Source of the DNA: Microvenator marinus
GTDB lineage: Bacteria > Myxococcota_A > Bradymonadia > Bradymonadales > Bradymonadaceae
Assembly: GCF_007993755.1 (NCBI RefSeq)
Contig: NZ_CP042467.1
Span: 1,526,001-1,590,000 of the forward strand
Direction: 5' to 3'
DNA length: 64,000 bases
This document shows positions 35,990-44,872 of this stretch, one piece after another. The translations under genes were made by a program, and so were the position numbers. How positions within the stretch are numbered: position 1 is the stretch's first letter; every line of letters starts with the position of its first letter. The notes beneath the pieces were generated by a model. The model had not been told where the DNA came from. It was given only the letters and a program-made list of their open reading frames with translations, and searched no databases.

Positions 35990-38899
35990 TTAGGGAGAGG
36001 CAGGACCTATTGCCCAATTGGACTGTAGGTACCCGGGCGCAAAATCCACACGATTGAGGCTTTGGCCATTTGTCATCGGGTTTACATTGACAGGCGCCGG
36101 GGTGAACGACGCGCATGTCAGAATGTCGGGATGACCAGTGGTAACGTCCGACGCCGAGAGCAAATCAAGCAAGTTGCCACATGTAGAGCGATTGCAGACA
36201 CCATCGCATATCGCTGTGTACGATGGGTCACCGTACATAAGGTCGCAGGAGTTAAACGTGATATCGCGGCCGGCGACAGCACCAGACTCCACAACACGTG
36301 CAGTTTGGCCGCCCGGAAGATTAGACATACCTGTGAATGTCACGGTTTGCCGTGCGGTGTCGCACGTCCCGTAGTGCTCTACGACTAGCCCGTTGTAGTT
36401 CACAGGACATGCGCCTGTGTTGAGAATTTCGAGGTAATCAGCGTCAGCTGCGTAGCCTCCACGCTCGTTAAGAACCACGTGTTGCTTGGTCGATCGCACC
36501 TCGACTGTGAAGTTGCCAACGGCACCGGCAAACCCGTCCACAATGATGTAATAGGTTTCACCTGCTTGAGCGTCGAATTCTAGAACTTCTTCAATTGTCC
36601 CACCGCGTGCCGAGAAGCCGATACATGAGGCTTGAGAATCCTGCGAACATCCATCTCCAACCTCCTGCATCACGATCAAGTCGAGGTCAGCACTCAAGCC
36701 GCTGACTCTGACCTCCACCAGGCCACTCACTGTTGGAGTCCACGTATAGGCCATTTCTGGACCCGAGTTCGTCCAAGTCGAACACGTCCATTTGTTCACA
36801 ATATTGGTACTGCCAGCCGCATCGTTTCGTGACGTAATCGGTGCCCCACAACTCAAGTCTGCGTTCGGCACACAGCCTTCAATGCCGCATACCGAACTAC
36901 AACCATCTCCATTCGTCGTGTTTCCATCATCACAATCTTCGACGCCACTCTCAAGGAACCCATCGCCGCAGGTCGCGAACTCGCACGAGTTCAAACACTC
37001 ATCGGTATTGCTCGTGTTGCTATCATCACATTCCTCAACCCCAGCCTGAACAAAACCGTCGCCACATGACGCGTTCTGACAGGTATTCAAGCAGCCGTCG
37101 GTGTTGCTTAAGTTGGCGTCGTCGCACTCTTCGCCCGCCTGCACGATTCCATCCCCGCAGGACGCGCTGGTACAGCTATTTGAGCAACCATCGTCATTGA
37201 CCATATTGCCGTCATCACAGGCCTCAACACCGCCCCAGACAACGCCATCACCACAGGCCGCACTCTCGCAAGAGTTCAAACAGCTATCAGTATTGACCGA
37301 GTTCGCATCATCGCACTCTTCAACACCCGCCTGTACAAAACCATCGCCGCATTCGGCGACTTCGCACGAGTTCAGACACTCATCGGTGTTGAGGTCGTTG
37401 CCATCGTCGCAGGCCTCTATTCCCGAGTACACAAAGCCGTCGCCGCAACGCGCCGACACACAGGTGTTTAGACACCCATCGGTGTTGTCCAAGTTGGCAT
37501 CGTCGCACTCTTCAACACCTGATTGAACAATCCCATCACCACAGCTGGCTACTTCACACGAGTTCAAACACGCATCGTTGTTGTTGGTGTTCGCATCGTC
37601 ACACTCCTCAACACCCGCTTGTACAAACCCGTCGCCACAATCAGCGAGTTGGCAGGTGTTCAGGCACGCGTCTGAATTATCAGAGTTTCCGTCATCACAC
37701 TCTTCAACACCCGCCTGAACAATCCCATCACCGCACCGCGCTAAACTACAATCATTTCGGCACCCGTCGGTGTCCGTCGAATTCCCGTCATCACAAGCTT
37801 CTACGCCAGCTTGAACGAATCCGTCGCCGCAGCTCGCCACCGTGCAGTTGTTCAAACAACCATCCACGTTGGAGGTGTTGCCGTCGTCACATTCCTCGAT
37901 TCCCGGCTGTACGAACCCATCTCCGCAGGTCGCCAGAACACATGTATTTAAGCAGCCATCAGCGTTAGAGGTGTTTCCGTCATCGCACTCTTCACCGTCT
38001 TGAACGATGCCATCGCCACAACCTGGTAGCGCACAATCATTAGTGCACTCATCATCGTCTACGTTATTTCCGTCATCACAAGCTTCGACGCCGGCCTGAA
38101 CAATACCGTCGCCGCATTGTGCAAATTCACACGCGTTGGTGCATTGATCCGTGTTGATGGAGTTGCCATCATCACAATCCTCAACGCCCTCTTGAACGAT
38201 GCCATCGCCACAGGTCGCCAACTCGCAGGTGCTCAAACAGCCGTCGGTGTCATCGGAGTTTCCGTCGTCACACTCCTCTTCACCAAGCTCCACAACGCCG
38301 TCGCCACATCGGGCGAGCGCACAGGTGTTCAAGCAGGCGTCAGAGTTGATGTCGTTTCCGTCGTCACATTCTTCACCTTCTTGCACGATGCCGTCACCGC
38401 ACCCGGAGGGCTGACACTTATTGGAACACGCATCGTCGTCAACCTGATTGCCGTCGTCGCATCCCTCACCAGGACCCACTTCGCCGTCCCCACATCGCGC
38501 TTCCATGCAGTTATTCAGGCAAAGGTCGGAGTTGTCCTCGTTGCCGTCGTCGCACTCTTCGCCCTCTTGAACGATGCCGTCGCCACATGTTGTGGCCTCG
38601 CAATTACGGTTGCACGCATCGGTCTCGTCGGAGTTGCCGTCATCACAAGCTTCAACGCCCGCACGAACAACGCCATCACCACAATACGCAAGCTTGCATG
38701 AGTTCAAGCAACCATCGGTGTCGTCGTCGTTGCCGTCATCGCACTCATCATCCCCGTTAACGATTCCGTCACCACAAAACGGGTCTACCGAAGTGTCGTC
38801 CTCGCTCATATCGGTGCCAGCATCTGGCTCTTCCACAAGCTCACCTTCGGCGCATCCCACACTCAAACCAAAAAACAATAACAATAAGAACTTCCGCAT
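35990..38899 (-). CDS. Giant lipoprotein with twenty DUF4215-type Cys repeats, PPC and lamin-tail-like domains
   Basis: A 969-residue lipoprotein (MRKFLLLLFFGLSVGC, Cys16). After a 20-residue acidic linker I count twenty tandem units of 31-32 residues on the pattern 'CGDGIVQ.G.EECDDGN..NTD.CLN.C..A', the myxococcal DUF4215 Cys-rich repeat. The acidic 'CDDGN' core suggests calcium binding (inference). A pre-peptidase C-terminal (PPC) domain follows, with 'DLDLIVMQ' and 'GETYYIIVDGFAGAVGNF', then a lamin-tail-like domain beginning 'VVLNERGGYAADADYLEI'. ATG 38899 has GAGGA upstream; earlier in-frame starts would precede the signal peptide. The rod-like repeats should lift the C-terminal domains away from the membrane. 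Binding partner unknown. Confidence 0.9.
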   Translation of the reverse strand: MRKFLLLLFFGLSVGCAEGELVEEPDAGTDMSEDDTSVDPFCGDGIVNGDDECDDGNDDDTDGCLNSCKLAYCGDGVVRAGVEACDDGNSDETDACNRNCEATTCGDGIVQEGEECDDGNEDNSDLCLNNCMEARCGDGEVGPGEGCDDGNQVDDDACSNKCQPSGCGDGIVQEGEECDDGNDINSDACLNTCALARCGDGVVELGEEECDDGNSDDTDGCLSTCELATCGDGIVQEGVEDCDDGNSINTDQCTNACEFAQCGDGIVQAGVEACDDGNNVDDDECTNDCALPGCGDGIVQDGEECDDGNTSNADGCLNTCVLATCGDGFVQPGIEECDDGNTSNVDGCLNNCTVASCGDGFVQAGVEACDDGNSTDTDGCRNDCSLARCGDGIVQAGVEECDDGNSDNSDACLNTCQLADCGDGFVQAGVEECDDANTNNNDACLNSCEVASCGDGIVQSGVEECDDANLDNTDGCLNTCVSARCGDGFVYSGIEACDDGNDLNTDECLNSCEVAECGDGFVQAGVEECDDANSVNTDSCLNSCESAACGDGVVWGGVEACDDGNMVNDDGCSNSCTSASCGDGIVQAGEECDDANLSNTDGCLNTCQNASCGDGFVQAGVEECDDSNTSNTDECLNSCEFATCGDGFLESGVEDCDDGNTTNGDGCSSVCGIEGCVPNADLSCGAPITSRNDAAGSTNIVNKWTCSTWTNSGPEMAYTWTPTVSGLVEVRVSGLSADLDLIVMQEVGDGCSQDSQASCIGFSARGGTIEEVLEFDAQAGETYYIIVDGFAGAVGNFTVEVRSTKQHVVLNERGGYAADADYLEILNTGACPVNYNGLVVEHYGTCDTARQTVTFTGMSNLPGGQTARVVESGAVAGRDITFNSCDLMYGDPSYTAICDGVCNRSTCGNLLDLLSASDVTTGHPDILTCASFTPAPVNVNPMTNGQSLNRVDFAPGYLQSNWAIGPASP

Positions 38900-39013
38900 A
38901 CTTCCTCGGATTCTAGTCTTCGATGACGCCCAACTACCCGATCTCAAAAGAGGAAACAAACTGTTTTCCTCGCCTGCCTTGATTTCACGCGCGTTCGCTT
39001 TAGTTTCGTTACT

Positions 39014-39916
39014 ATGAAAACTTCGCGTCGTGAATTTTTAGCGGGGAGCATCTCGATACTGGCCATTGGCTGCGATACTCCCAAAATCTCGAAAACTAAA
39101 CAAATTGAGCGCGTTCAGCCGGCCAAGGAAATGAAGATGGATAACATTACAAAGATGCCCGTACTCTTTGTCGGACACGGCTCGCCAATGCATGTGATCC
39201 AAGACAACGAGTGGAGCCGTGGCTTTAAGTCGATCGCCGACCACCTACCAAGGCCCAAAGCGATCCTCTCAATCTCTGCGCATTGGTATGTGGACGGGAC
39301 CTATCTCACTGCGTCGGAGTCGAACAAGACAATCCACGATTTCGGCGGCTTTCCGCAAGAGATGTACGAGATTCAATACCCGGCACCAGGCGCCCCCTCG
39401 CTGGCCAAGCGGGTAACCGAAATCATTGAACGCGCCGAGCTCTCGGACGAATGGGGCCTCGATCACGGAACATGGACCGTACTCCATTACGTGTTTCCGG
39501 ACGCGAGTGTTCCCGTCATCCAACTCAGCATTGATCGACGCATGGAGCCCAAGGCTCATTACGAACTGGCCAAGGATCTGAGGTCGTTGCGCGAGGATGG
39601 CGTCTTGATTTTTGGCACCGGAAACATCACGCACAACCTGCGCGCCGCTTTCGGACAGATGCGCAGCGGCGACCCGAGCACACCCGCATACTCCGCGAAG
39701 TTCGACGCTGAGATCCGCACGTCACTCGAAAATCGCGATTTCGAAAACCTCTGGACCGCCATCGGCACCGAGCACGGACGGCTAAGTCACCCAACGCTTG
39801 ACCACTATCTTCCCCTGCTCTACTGCGCAGCGGCCGTCGACGAGAGCGACCAGCCCAATTCGCTTATCGAAGGCTTTGACCACGGACTCTCTATGCGCTC
39901 GGTACTTTGGACCTAG
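39014..39916 (+). CDS. LigB/DODA-type extradiol dioxygenase with Tat lipoprotein signal
   Basis: A 300-residue protein of the class III extradiol dioxygenase family (YgiD, 4,5-DOPA dioxygenase-like). The metal site is visible: His55 in VGHGSPM, His90 in ISAHW, and His207 in GTGNITHN, together with 'TIHDFGGFP' and 'LDHGTW'. The N-terminus is unusual for this family: SRREFL (Tat motif) followed by a lipobox-like LAIGC (Cys20), which implies export in folded form and perhaps lipid anchoring, whereas YgiD is cytosolic. There is no strong Shine-Dalgarno. It diverges from the DUF4215 lipoprotein. The aromatic substrate is unknown. Confidence 0.9.
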   Translation: MKTSRREFLAGSISILAIGCDTPKISKTKQIERVQPAKEMKMDNITKMPVLFVGHGSPMHVIQDNEWSRGFKSIADHLPRPKAILSISAHWYVDGTYLTASESNKTIHDFGGFPQEMYEIQYPAPGAPSLAKRVTEIIERAELSDEWGLDHGTWTVLHYVFPDASVPVIQLSIDRRMEPKAHYELAKDLRSLREDGVLIFGTGNITHNLRAAFGQMRSGDPSTPAYSAKFDAEIRTSLENRDFENLWTAIGTEHGRLSHPTLDHYLPLLYCAAAVDESDQPNSLIEGFDHGLSMRSVLWT

Positions 39917-39972
39917 TGTACACTTCTTGAAGGTGTGCTAGGCTCGAAGAAGAAATCTCAGCGAAGTTTAGC

Positions 39973-41619
39973 ATGAGCGAGAATACCAACCTCCAAAGTA
40001 CCCTGAGACCCGGTGAAGTGGTCGAGGGCAAATACCGCATTATTGCCCTGCTCGCCGAGGGCGGTATGGGCGCTGTTTACCATGCGGTCCAAGAGCCACT
40101 TGGACGAGACGTTGCGCTCAAAATCTTGAAGAACCCTCAAGATTCGGACGAACAACGCCAGCTCCAGTACAAGCGTTTTTTCAGAGAGGCAGCGCTCTGC
40201 TCGAGGCTCAACCATCCGAATACGGTGATGATTTTCGACTATGGGAACCTGACCTCGATCGATGGTTTTTTCCTCGTCATGGAGTTCCTCAAGGGCCAAC
40301 CGCTGCGCGATTTGCTCAACGAGCGCGGCAGACTTAGCGTCTCTCTGGCTCTGCATGTTGCGATTCAGATCGCGAGTTCGCTCGCAGATGCGCACAAGGC
40401 CGGGGTTGTTCATAGGGATCTAAAACCGCCCAATATCATGCTCGTGGAGCGCGGAGACGACAAACACTTCGTGAAAGTGGTCGATTTTGGTCTGGTCAAA
40501 GACTTGAATCAGGGTGATGACGAGCTCACCGCCGAAAACACGCTTATCGGCTCCCCCATGTACATGGCGCCCGAGCGCTTCCTCTATCATAACGCGGACT
40601 CCGCGGTGGTGGACGTCTATTCACTCGGCATCATGCTCTACGAAATGCTTGTTGGCAGGCCTCCGTTTGTGCGTGATTCGGACTCTACAGTTCACCGAAT
40701 TATGATGGCGCATATCCAGGAAGACCCGCCTCCGATGCGAGCGTTCGACCCCAAACTCCAACTCCCGCCGGGTCTCGAAAGCATCGTGATGAAATGCCTG
40801 GCCAAGCAGCCGGGCGAACGTTTTGAGTCGATGGATGCACTCATTAAGGCACTCAAAGGCTGCCTTCAAGCAGGAGCCAGCGAAAGCTCGGCTTTCTATG
40901 CTGCGCTTGCCGAAGATTCCGGCGAACACCTCAGAAAGAGTGCGAACTACGACTCGACTCCCGTCAACGATCACGGCACCGAAAACACTGCGATTGTGAC
41001 CCCTTCTGGGATGGCAGCTTCGCAGCAGAACCAAGCGCCGAGCCTCATTACGAGTGTCCCTTCGATCGAGGTGCCTAAACCGGCGACTCAGCCAGAAACA
41101 CAAACACTGACCGAGCCCGCGAAATCAGGTTCAAAAGCACCGCTGATCGCCATCGGTATCGCGGCGCTCGTCCTCGTAGGGCTTTTAGCAGCGTTCATTT
41201 TTAAGACTCCCGCTCCGGCCAACGTCTCGGTGGATTCCGACCCACAAGGAGCGAGCGTACTCGTTAACGGAGCACTGACAGGGACAACGCCAACTCAAAT
41301 TCAGGTGCCGGTCGGCGAGGAAGTTAATCTGCAGCTAAGCGCGGGCGATCATGAAACCCTGGAGCATCGGTTTGTGGCCAATCAGGATACAAATCTCAGC
41401 TTGAAACTTACGCCGATCATTGCCGAGAAGACTCCCGAGGAGCCACCTCTGGAGATTGCTCCTGAAGTGGTCCCGGTGGAGCCTGAAGTGGTTGAGCCGC
41501 CCAAAGAGAAAGTCGCGGAGAAGCCCAAGACTAAGGTCAAAAAGGACGTCCAAAAGACCCAAAAGTCAAAGACGCCAAAAGAAGAGCCCAAGAAAGACGA
41601 TATCAATATGAATCGCTAA
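39973..41619 (+). CDS. Ser/Thr protein kinase with membrane anchor and PEGA domain
   Basis: A 548-residue kinase. Catalytic domain about 20-290: Gly loop AEGGMG, Lys50 in VALKI, HRD 147-149 in VVHRDLKPPN, DFG 171-173 and 'SPMYMAPERF'. A juxtamembrane linker leads to one transmembrane helix (about 390-412, IAIGIAALVLVGLLAAFIF). A PEGA beta domain follows (VSVDSDPQGASVLVNGALTG in outline) and a Lys/Pro/Glu-rich tail ends the protein. The kinase faces the cytosol and the PEGA domain the periplasm, a layout that could read envelope state (inference). It converges on udk with one base between the stops. Confidence 0.95.
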   Translation: MSENTNLQSTLRPGEVVEGKYRIIALLAEGGMGAVYHAVQEPLGRDVALKILKNPQDSDEQRQLQYKRFFREAALCSRLNHPNTVMIFDYGNLTSIDGFFLVMEFLKGQPLRDLLNERGRLSVSLALHVAIQIASSLADAHKAGVVHRDLKPPNIMLVERGDDKHFVKVVDFGLVKDLNQGDDELTAENTLIGSPMYMAPERFLYHNADSAVVDVYSLGIMLYEMLVGRPPFVRDSDSTVHRIMMAHIQEDPPPMRAFDPKLQLPPGLESIVMKCLAKQPGERFESMDALIKALKGCLQAGASESSAFYAALAEDSGEHLRKSANYDSTPVNDHGTENTAIVTPSGMAASQQNQAPSLITSVPSIEVPKPATQPETQTLTEPAKSGSKAPLIAIGIAALVLVGLLAAFIFKTPAPANVSVDSDPQGASVLVNGALTGTTPTQIQVPVGEEVNLQLSAGDHETLEHRFVANQDTNLSLKLTPIIAEKTPEEPPLEIAPEVVPVEPEVVEPPKEKVAEKPKTKVKKDVQKTQKSKTPKEEPKKDDINMNR

Positions 41620-41620
41620 T

Positions 41621-42247
41621 CTAAGCGGTAAAGCGCTTAAGCCGCTCGATAATCACATCGAGCGCGATCGCGTTCTCGCCACCTTCCGGAATGATCAAAT
41701 CGGCCCACCGTTTGGACGGCTCAACGAACTCGAGATGCATCGGCCGCACGGTCTGATAGTACTGAGTGCGAATCGACTCAAAGTCGCGCCCGCGGTCACG
41801 AATATCGCGCCTCACGCGCCGCAACACCCGAATATCAGCGTCGGTGTCGACAAAGAGTTTGATGTCGAAGAGTCTACGTAGGTCGGGGATCGCAAAGAGC
41901 AAAATCCCTTCGACCACGATCACGGGACACGGCTTAATCTCAACACCCTGTGGAACACGCGAGTGCGTCGCAAAGTCGTATTGCGGAGCTTCGATCGTCT
42001 GACCATCCTTCAAGAGCTGGAGGTGCTCCATGAGGAGTTCGTTATCCAAACTATTCGGATGGTCGAAGTTGACCGACGCCCTCTCTTCGAGCGTCAACTC
42101 CCCTAAATCCTTGTAGTACCAATCGTGCGAAAGAAGCGCTGCGCCAACCCCCACGCCTTCTAGAACCTTATAAGCGAGCGTGGTTTTTCCAGAACCCGTG
42201 CCGCCTGCGACACCTACGATTACGGGTTTGGGGTTCGATGTAGACAT
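41621..42247 (-). CDS. udk: Uridine kinase
   Basis: A 208-residue P-loop kinase that phosphorylates uridine and cytidine in pyrimidine salvage. Walker A GGTGSGKT (15-22), the 'HDWYYKDL' nucleoside-binding segment (about 41-48), 'FDHPNSLD' and 'YDFATHSR' are diagnostic, and 'DIRVLRRVRRDIRDRGR' forms the lid. I chose ATG 42247 (GGAG upstream), which gives the normal family length; an in-frame start five codons upstream lacks a ribosome site. It follows the esterase gene by 67 bases on the same strand and converges on the PEGA kinase gene. Confidence 0.95.
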   Translation of the reverse strand: MSTSNPKPVIVGVAGGTGSGKTTLAYKVLEGVGVGAALLSHDWYYKDLGELTLEERASVNFDHPNSLDNELLMEHLQLLKDGQTIEAPQYDFATHSRVPQGVEIKPCPVIVVEGILLFAIPDLRRLFDIKLFVDTDADIRVLRRVRRDIRDRGRDFESIRTQYYQTVRPMHLEFVEPSKRWADLIIPEGGENAIALDVIIERLKRFTA

Positions 42248-42314
42248 GAGGCTCCGGCACAAAAAGCGCCCGAAGGTTTGCCCAATGCCACGCGAATGTC
42301 AAACAAAGTCCGCG

Positions 42315-43331
42315 TTAACGTCGATGTTTGAGGAAGAAAGTGACGATAACTTCGTTGCCCCAGTCTTGGGGGACCGGCCCAATCGTATTGGTGCCGAGGT
42401 ATTGAAAACCCCTTGGCCACGTGTGCCCTCCACCTTCGATTTTCAAAAGAGTGAGTTCGGTTGCACACTCCTGCCACGTACGTCTCAAGGTCGTCGTTCC
42501 ATCAGATTCCGTGTCGGGAAGTTGGTCTTCCAGAGGAGTCCTAGAACAGCGTTTAAGTGCCGACCATTCGCTCATCGTCCGCGCGACAGAGACAAACTTT
42601 TTGTCACGCTGACCCACCGGGCAGTTAGGCTCACCTCCCTCAAAGCGCCAGCATGGATCCTCAGTTCCGTGAACTTGGAGGATTGGAATCGTGATCGCAG
42701 GGTCGCACGTGGCGTTCGTGGTGAACTGATTGGCTCCACCCACAGCCGCAATAGCCGTAATCCTCTCAGGGAGCTCACAGGCGAGCCTGTGCGCCATTGC
42801 GCCTCCGTTGCTAATTCCGGTGACGTAAACTCGTCCGGAGTCGAGATTCATTCGGGTGGCGATATCGTCGAGCAGGGCTTCGGTAAACGCGATATCATCA
42901 GTATTCTCATCACAAGCATTCCCACCCACGCACCTGAAACCATCGCCTCCGCCTCCAGCGTTCCAGGATCTGGCATCCAGAAATCCATCGGTACCGTTTG
43001 GCGCAACCACGGCCAGGCTGTGTTCCGTAGCAACGGCGTGGAGGCATTCCGGATCGTCGATATCGCCCCACGGGCACGTGGTGCGCAATGTTGCCGATTT
43101 GTTTCCACCACCACCGTGGAGCACAATAACTAAGCCCGTTGGCGTCTCCGGATTATAATCCGCCGGCAACACGAGGTCGTATTCGCGTTCGGTCCCGCCG
43201 ACTGAACAGGTCATCGCTTCGCCCGCGATGGCTTCCTCCAAACAAGGGCCCGTCTCAAGCGAATCCAAACTCCGACATCCCACCAACAATCCTGAAGAAA
43301 TCACCAGTACTGGCACTAAGAGAGTCTTCAA
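42315..43331 (-). CDS. Secreted esterase lipoprotein of the PHB depolymerase/feruloyl esterase group
   Basis: A 338-residue alpha/beta hydrolase. The lipobox LLVGC puts the lipidated Cys at residue 19. The oxyanion region LHGGGG, the nucleophile Ser in GISNGG, an Asp region in 'QVHGTEDPCW', and the catalytic His in GGGHTWPRG fit the LpqC/PHB depolymerase-like family; several Cys pairs suit a periplasmic or surface location. I place the start at TTG 43331: AGGAGG lies six bases upstream and the signal peptide begins there. The ATG at 43370 would put the ribosome site inside the gene. The natural ester substrate is unknown. It lies 42 bases after the ABC1 kinase gene. Confidence 0.88.
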   Translation of the reverse strand: MKTLLVPVLVISSGLLVGCRSLDSLETGPCLEEAIAGEAMTCSVGGTEREYDLVLPADYNPETPTGLVIVLHGGGGNKSATLRTTCPWGDIDDPECLHAVATEHSLAVVAPNGTDGFLDARSWNAGGGGDGFRCVGGNACDENTDDIAFTEALLDDIATRMNLDSGRVYVTGISNGGAMAHRLACELPERITAIAAVGGANQFTTNATCDPAITIPILQVHGTEDPCWRFEGGEPNCPVGQRDKKFVSVARTMSEWSALKRCSRTPLEDQLPDTESDGTTTLRRTWQECATELTLLKIEGGGHTWPRGFQYLGTNTIGPVPQDWGNEVIVTFFLKHRR

Positions 43332-43373
43332 TTCCGGCCTCCTACTATTGTTCGCAGCAGAAGATACCATGCC

Positions 43374-44744
43374 CTATTGAGACGTGTCAGTAAGCACACC
43401 ACGCCGCCGAGCTGTTTCCACCGCAAGCGGGTAAACGTTGATTTGCGCGCCGAAGCGTCCAAGCAACCCCTTGATACCGCTCAAGACCCGGAAGTACATC
43501 AAGGCGTCGGGAGGTGGAGTCAAAGCGAGGAATGCTGGATTGCTCATCATAAACTTTTTGGACTCAAACGCTGGCTGCCAATTGCCAAAATCGAACGCTT
43601 CGTCGCGCAAAAACGGCGTCAGAACGATATCGTGGTATTGCGCTACCAAACTTGGCGAAAGGGTCGAAAAGTCGAGCCGTTCTCCACCAAATCCAATGCG
43701 TTGGTAAATCTCCACAGCACGCTCTGGGTCGTCCTGCCAGCAGGTGTCCAAAAGCTCCAAAATTCCGTCGGTAAACGCGGGATCGAACTTTCGTACGCAC
43801 CCAAAATCCAGGAGGGTTAACACGGTTTGGCCGTCTCGCGTGGAGAAGAGAAAGTTCCCGGGATGCGGGTCGGCATGAAGCTCTGAGAGCTCATGGAACA
43901 TCCAGACGTAGATCTCGATCCAACGACGAAGCCAGAGCTCTTTTTCGTCCTCGTCCATCTTCTCGATCGCCACATCGAGCTTATCACCCTCAATGAACTC
44001 CATAACGAGCACATTCTTGCGCGTGAACTCTTTGAAAGGCTTGGGCGCTTGAAGAAACGGCTTCGCCGTCAGTATTTCTTGCCATCGCTCGAGTTCATCA
44101 GCCTCGCGCAGATAGTCCGCCTCGGTCATCAAAACTTCTTTGATCTCCGCGAAATAGCGATCGAGTCGCTCACGCTCCACAAAAGGTTGACCAAAGCCGA
44201 TCATAGATTTCAAGGCTTCGAGGTCGCTCTCGAGGGCATCCGCCACCCCAGGGTACTGAACCTTAACTGCTACTTTCTCTCCGGTGAGCAAGGTTCCACG
44301 ATGCACCTGACCGATACTGGCCGCGCCAACCGGCTCCGGATCAAAATGGCGAAACACCGACTCCAAAGGCTGGTCGAGCGCCTCTTCGAGCGTGGACTTC
44401 AAAGTATTCCATGTCATGGGCGGTGCGTCGCGCTGCAGGGCCGATAGCCCCTCGGCAAACTCTGGTGGAATCAACTCGGGATCCGCCGAAAGCATCTGAC
44501 CGACCTTCATTGACGCGCCCTTGAGTTGGCCCAAAGCTTGAGTGATCTTCGCCGCATTCTTGCGGTAATTGTCGCGAAGCTCGTCTTCGCCAGCGTCACC
44601 CTTGACGAATCGCTTCATCTTTCCGGCAAAGGAGGACGCGGCGACTGAAGCACTCACCGATCCGAGTTTGAACATGCGTTCAAACTTTCCCGATGAGACC
44701 CGCTCTCCTTTTTCCCCTGCCAGTTTTTCCCAATCTTGGCCCAT
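43374..44744 (-). CDS. ABC1/UbiB-family atypical kinase
   Basis: A 456-residue protein of the ABC1 (AarF/UbiB/COQ8) family. The family-specific KxGQ motif is at 80-83 in MKVGQML. An Ala-rich loop 'GAASIGQVHRG' replaces the Gly loop, Lys lies in 'VAVKVQYPG', and the catalytic elements read 'LHADPHPGNFLFS' and 'LLDFGCVR'. Relatives support ubiquinone/isoprenoid lipid metabolism, probably through ATPase rather than protein kinase activity. I see no C-terminal transmembrane helices of the UbiB type, so it is closer to the soluble myxobacterial or actinobacterial forms. GGAG lies upstream of ATG 44744. It may head an operon with the esterase and udk. Confidence 0.92.
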   Translation of the reverse strand: MGQDWEKLAGEKGERVSSGKFERMFKLGSVSASVAASSFAGKMKRFVKGDAGEDELRDNYRKNAAKITQALGQLKGASMKVGQMLSADPELIPPEFAEGLSALQRDAPPMTWNTLKSTLEEALDQPLESVFRHFDPEPVGAASIGQVHRGTLLTGEKVAVKVQYPGVADALESDLEALKSMIGFGQPFVERERLDRYFAEIKEVLMTEADYLREADELERWQEILTAKPFLQAPKPFKEFTRKNVLVMEFIEGDKLDVAIEKMDEDEKELWLRRWIEIYVWMFHELSELHADPHPGNFLFSTRDGQTVLTLLDFGCVRKFDPAFTDGILELLDTCWQDDPERAVEIYQRIGFGGERLDFSTLSPSLVAQYHDIVLTPFLRDEAFDFGNWQPAFESKKFMMSNPAFLALTPPPDALMYFRVLSGIKGLLGRFGAQINVYPLAVETARRRGVLTDTSQ

Positions 44745-44805
44745 GACTAACTCCTCAAGGGATAATCGTGTATATCCGAGAGTATTAGAGAAGACACTTT
44801 GAGAT

Positions 44806-44834
44806 TTGATGCAAAACTATCTCTTGCGTATCTT
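44806..44834 (+). promoter_or_regulatory. Candidate sigma70-type promoter with overlapping palindrome
   Basis: TTGATG (44806-44811), a 17-base spacer and TATCTT (44829-44834) match the -35/-10 consensus at four positions each and lie about 40 bases before ATG 44873. The perfect ten-base palindrome CTTTGCAAAG (44832-44841) overlaps the -10 box and the likely start of transcription, where an operator could sit. The motif match is seen; function is inference. Confidence 0.35.
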
Positions 44835-44872
44835 TGCAAAGTACTCAAGATTACGGCCTTCGGAGGTTTTTT

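Noticed and set aside
35990-38899. Tandem repeats read as a possible CRISPR array
   Set aside because: The period is 93-96 bases with no identical repeat DNA; it is a coding Cys-repeat array.
39912-39943. Imperfect hairpin after the dioxygenase gene
   Set aside because: Bulged stem, no T-run; not good enough to call a terminator.
42180-43133. Long open frame on the plus strand (about 317 codons)
   Set aside because: It lies antisense to the esterase and udk genes, has no domain and an unnatural composition, and both opposite genes are clearly real.
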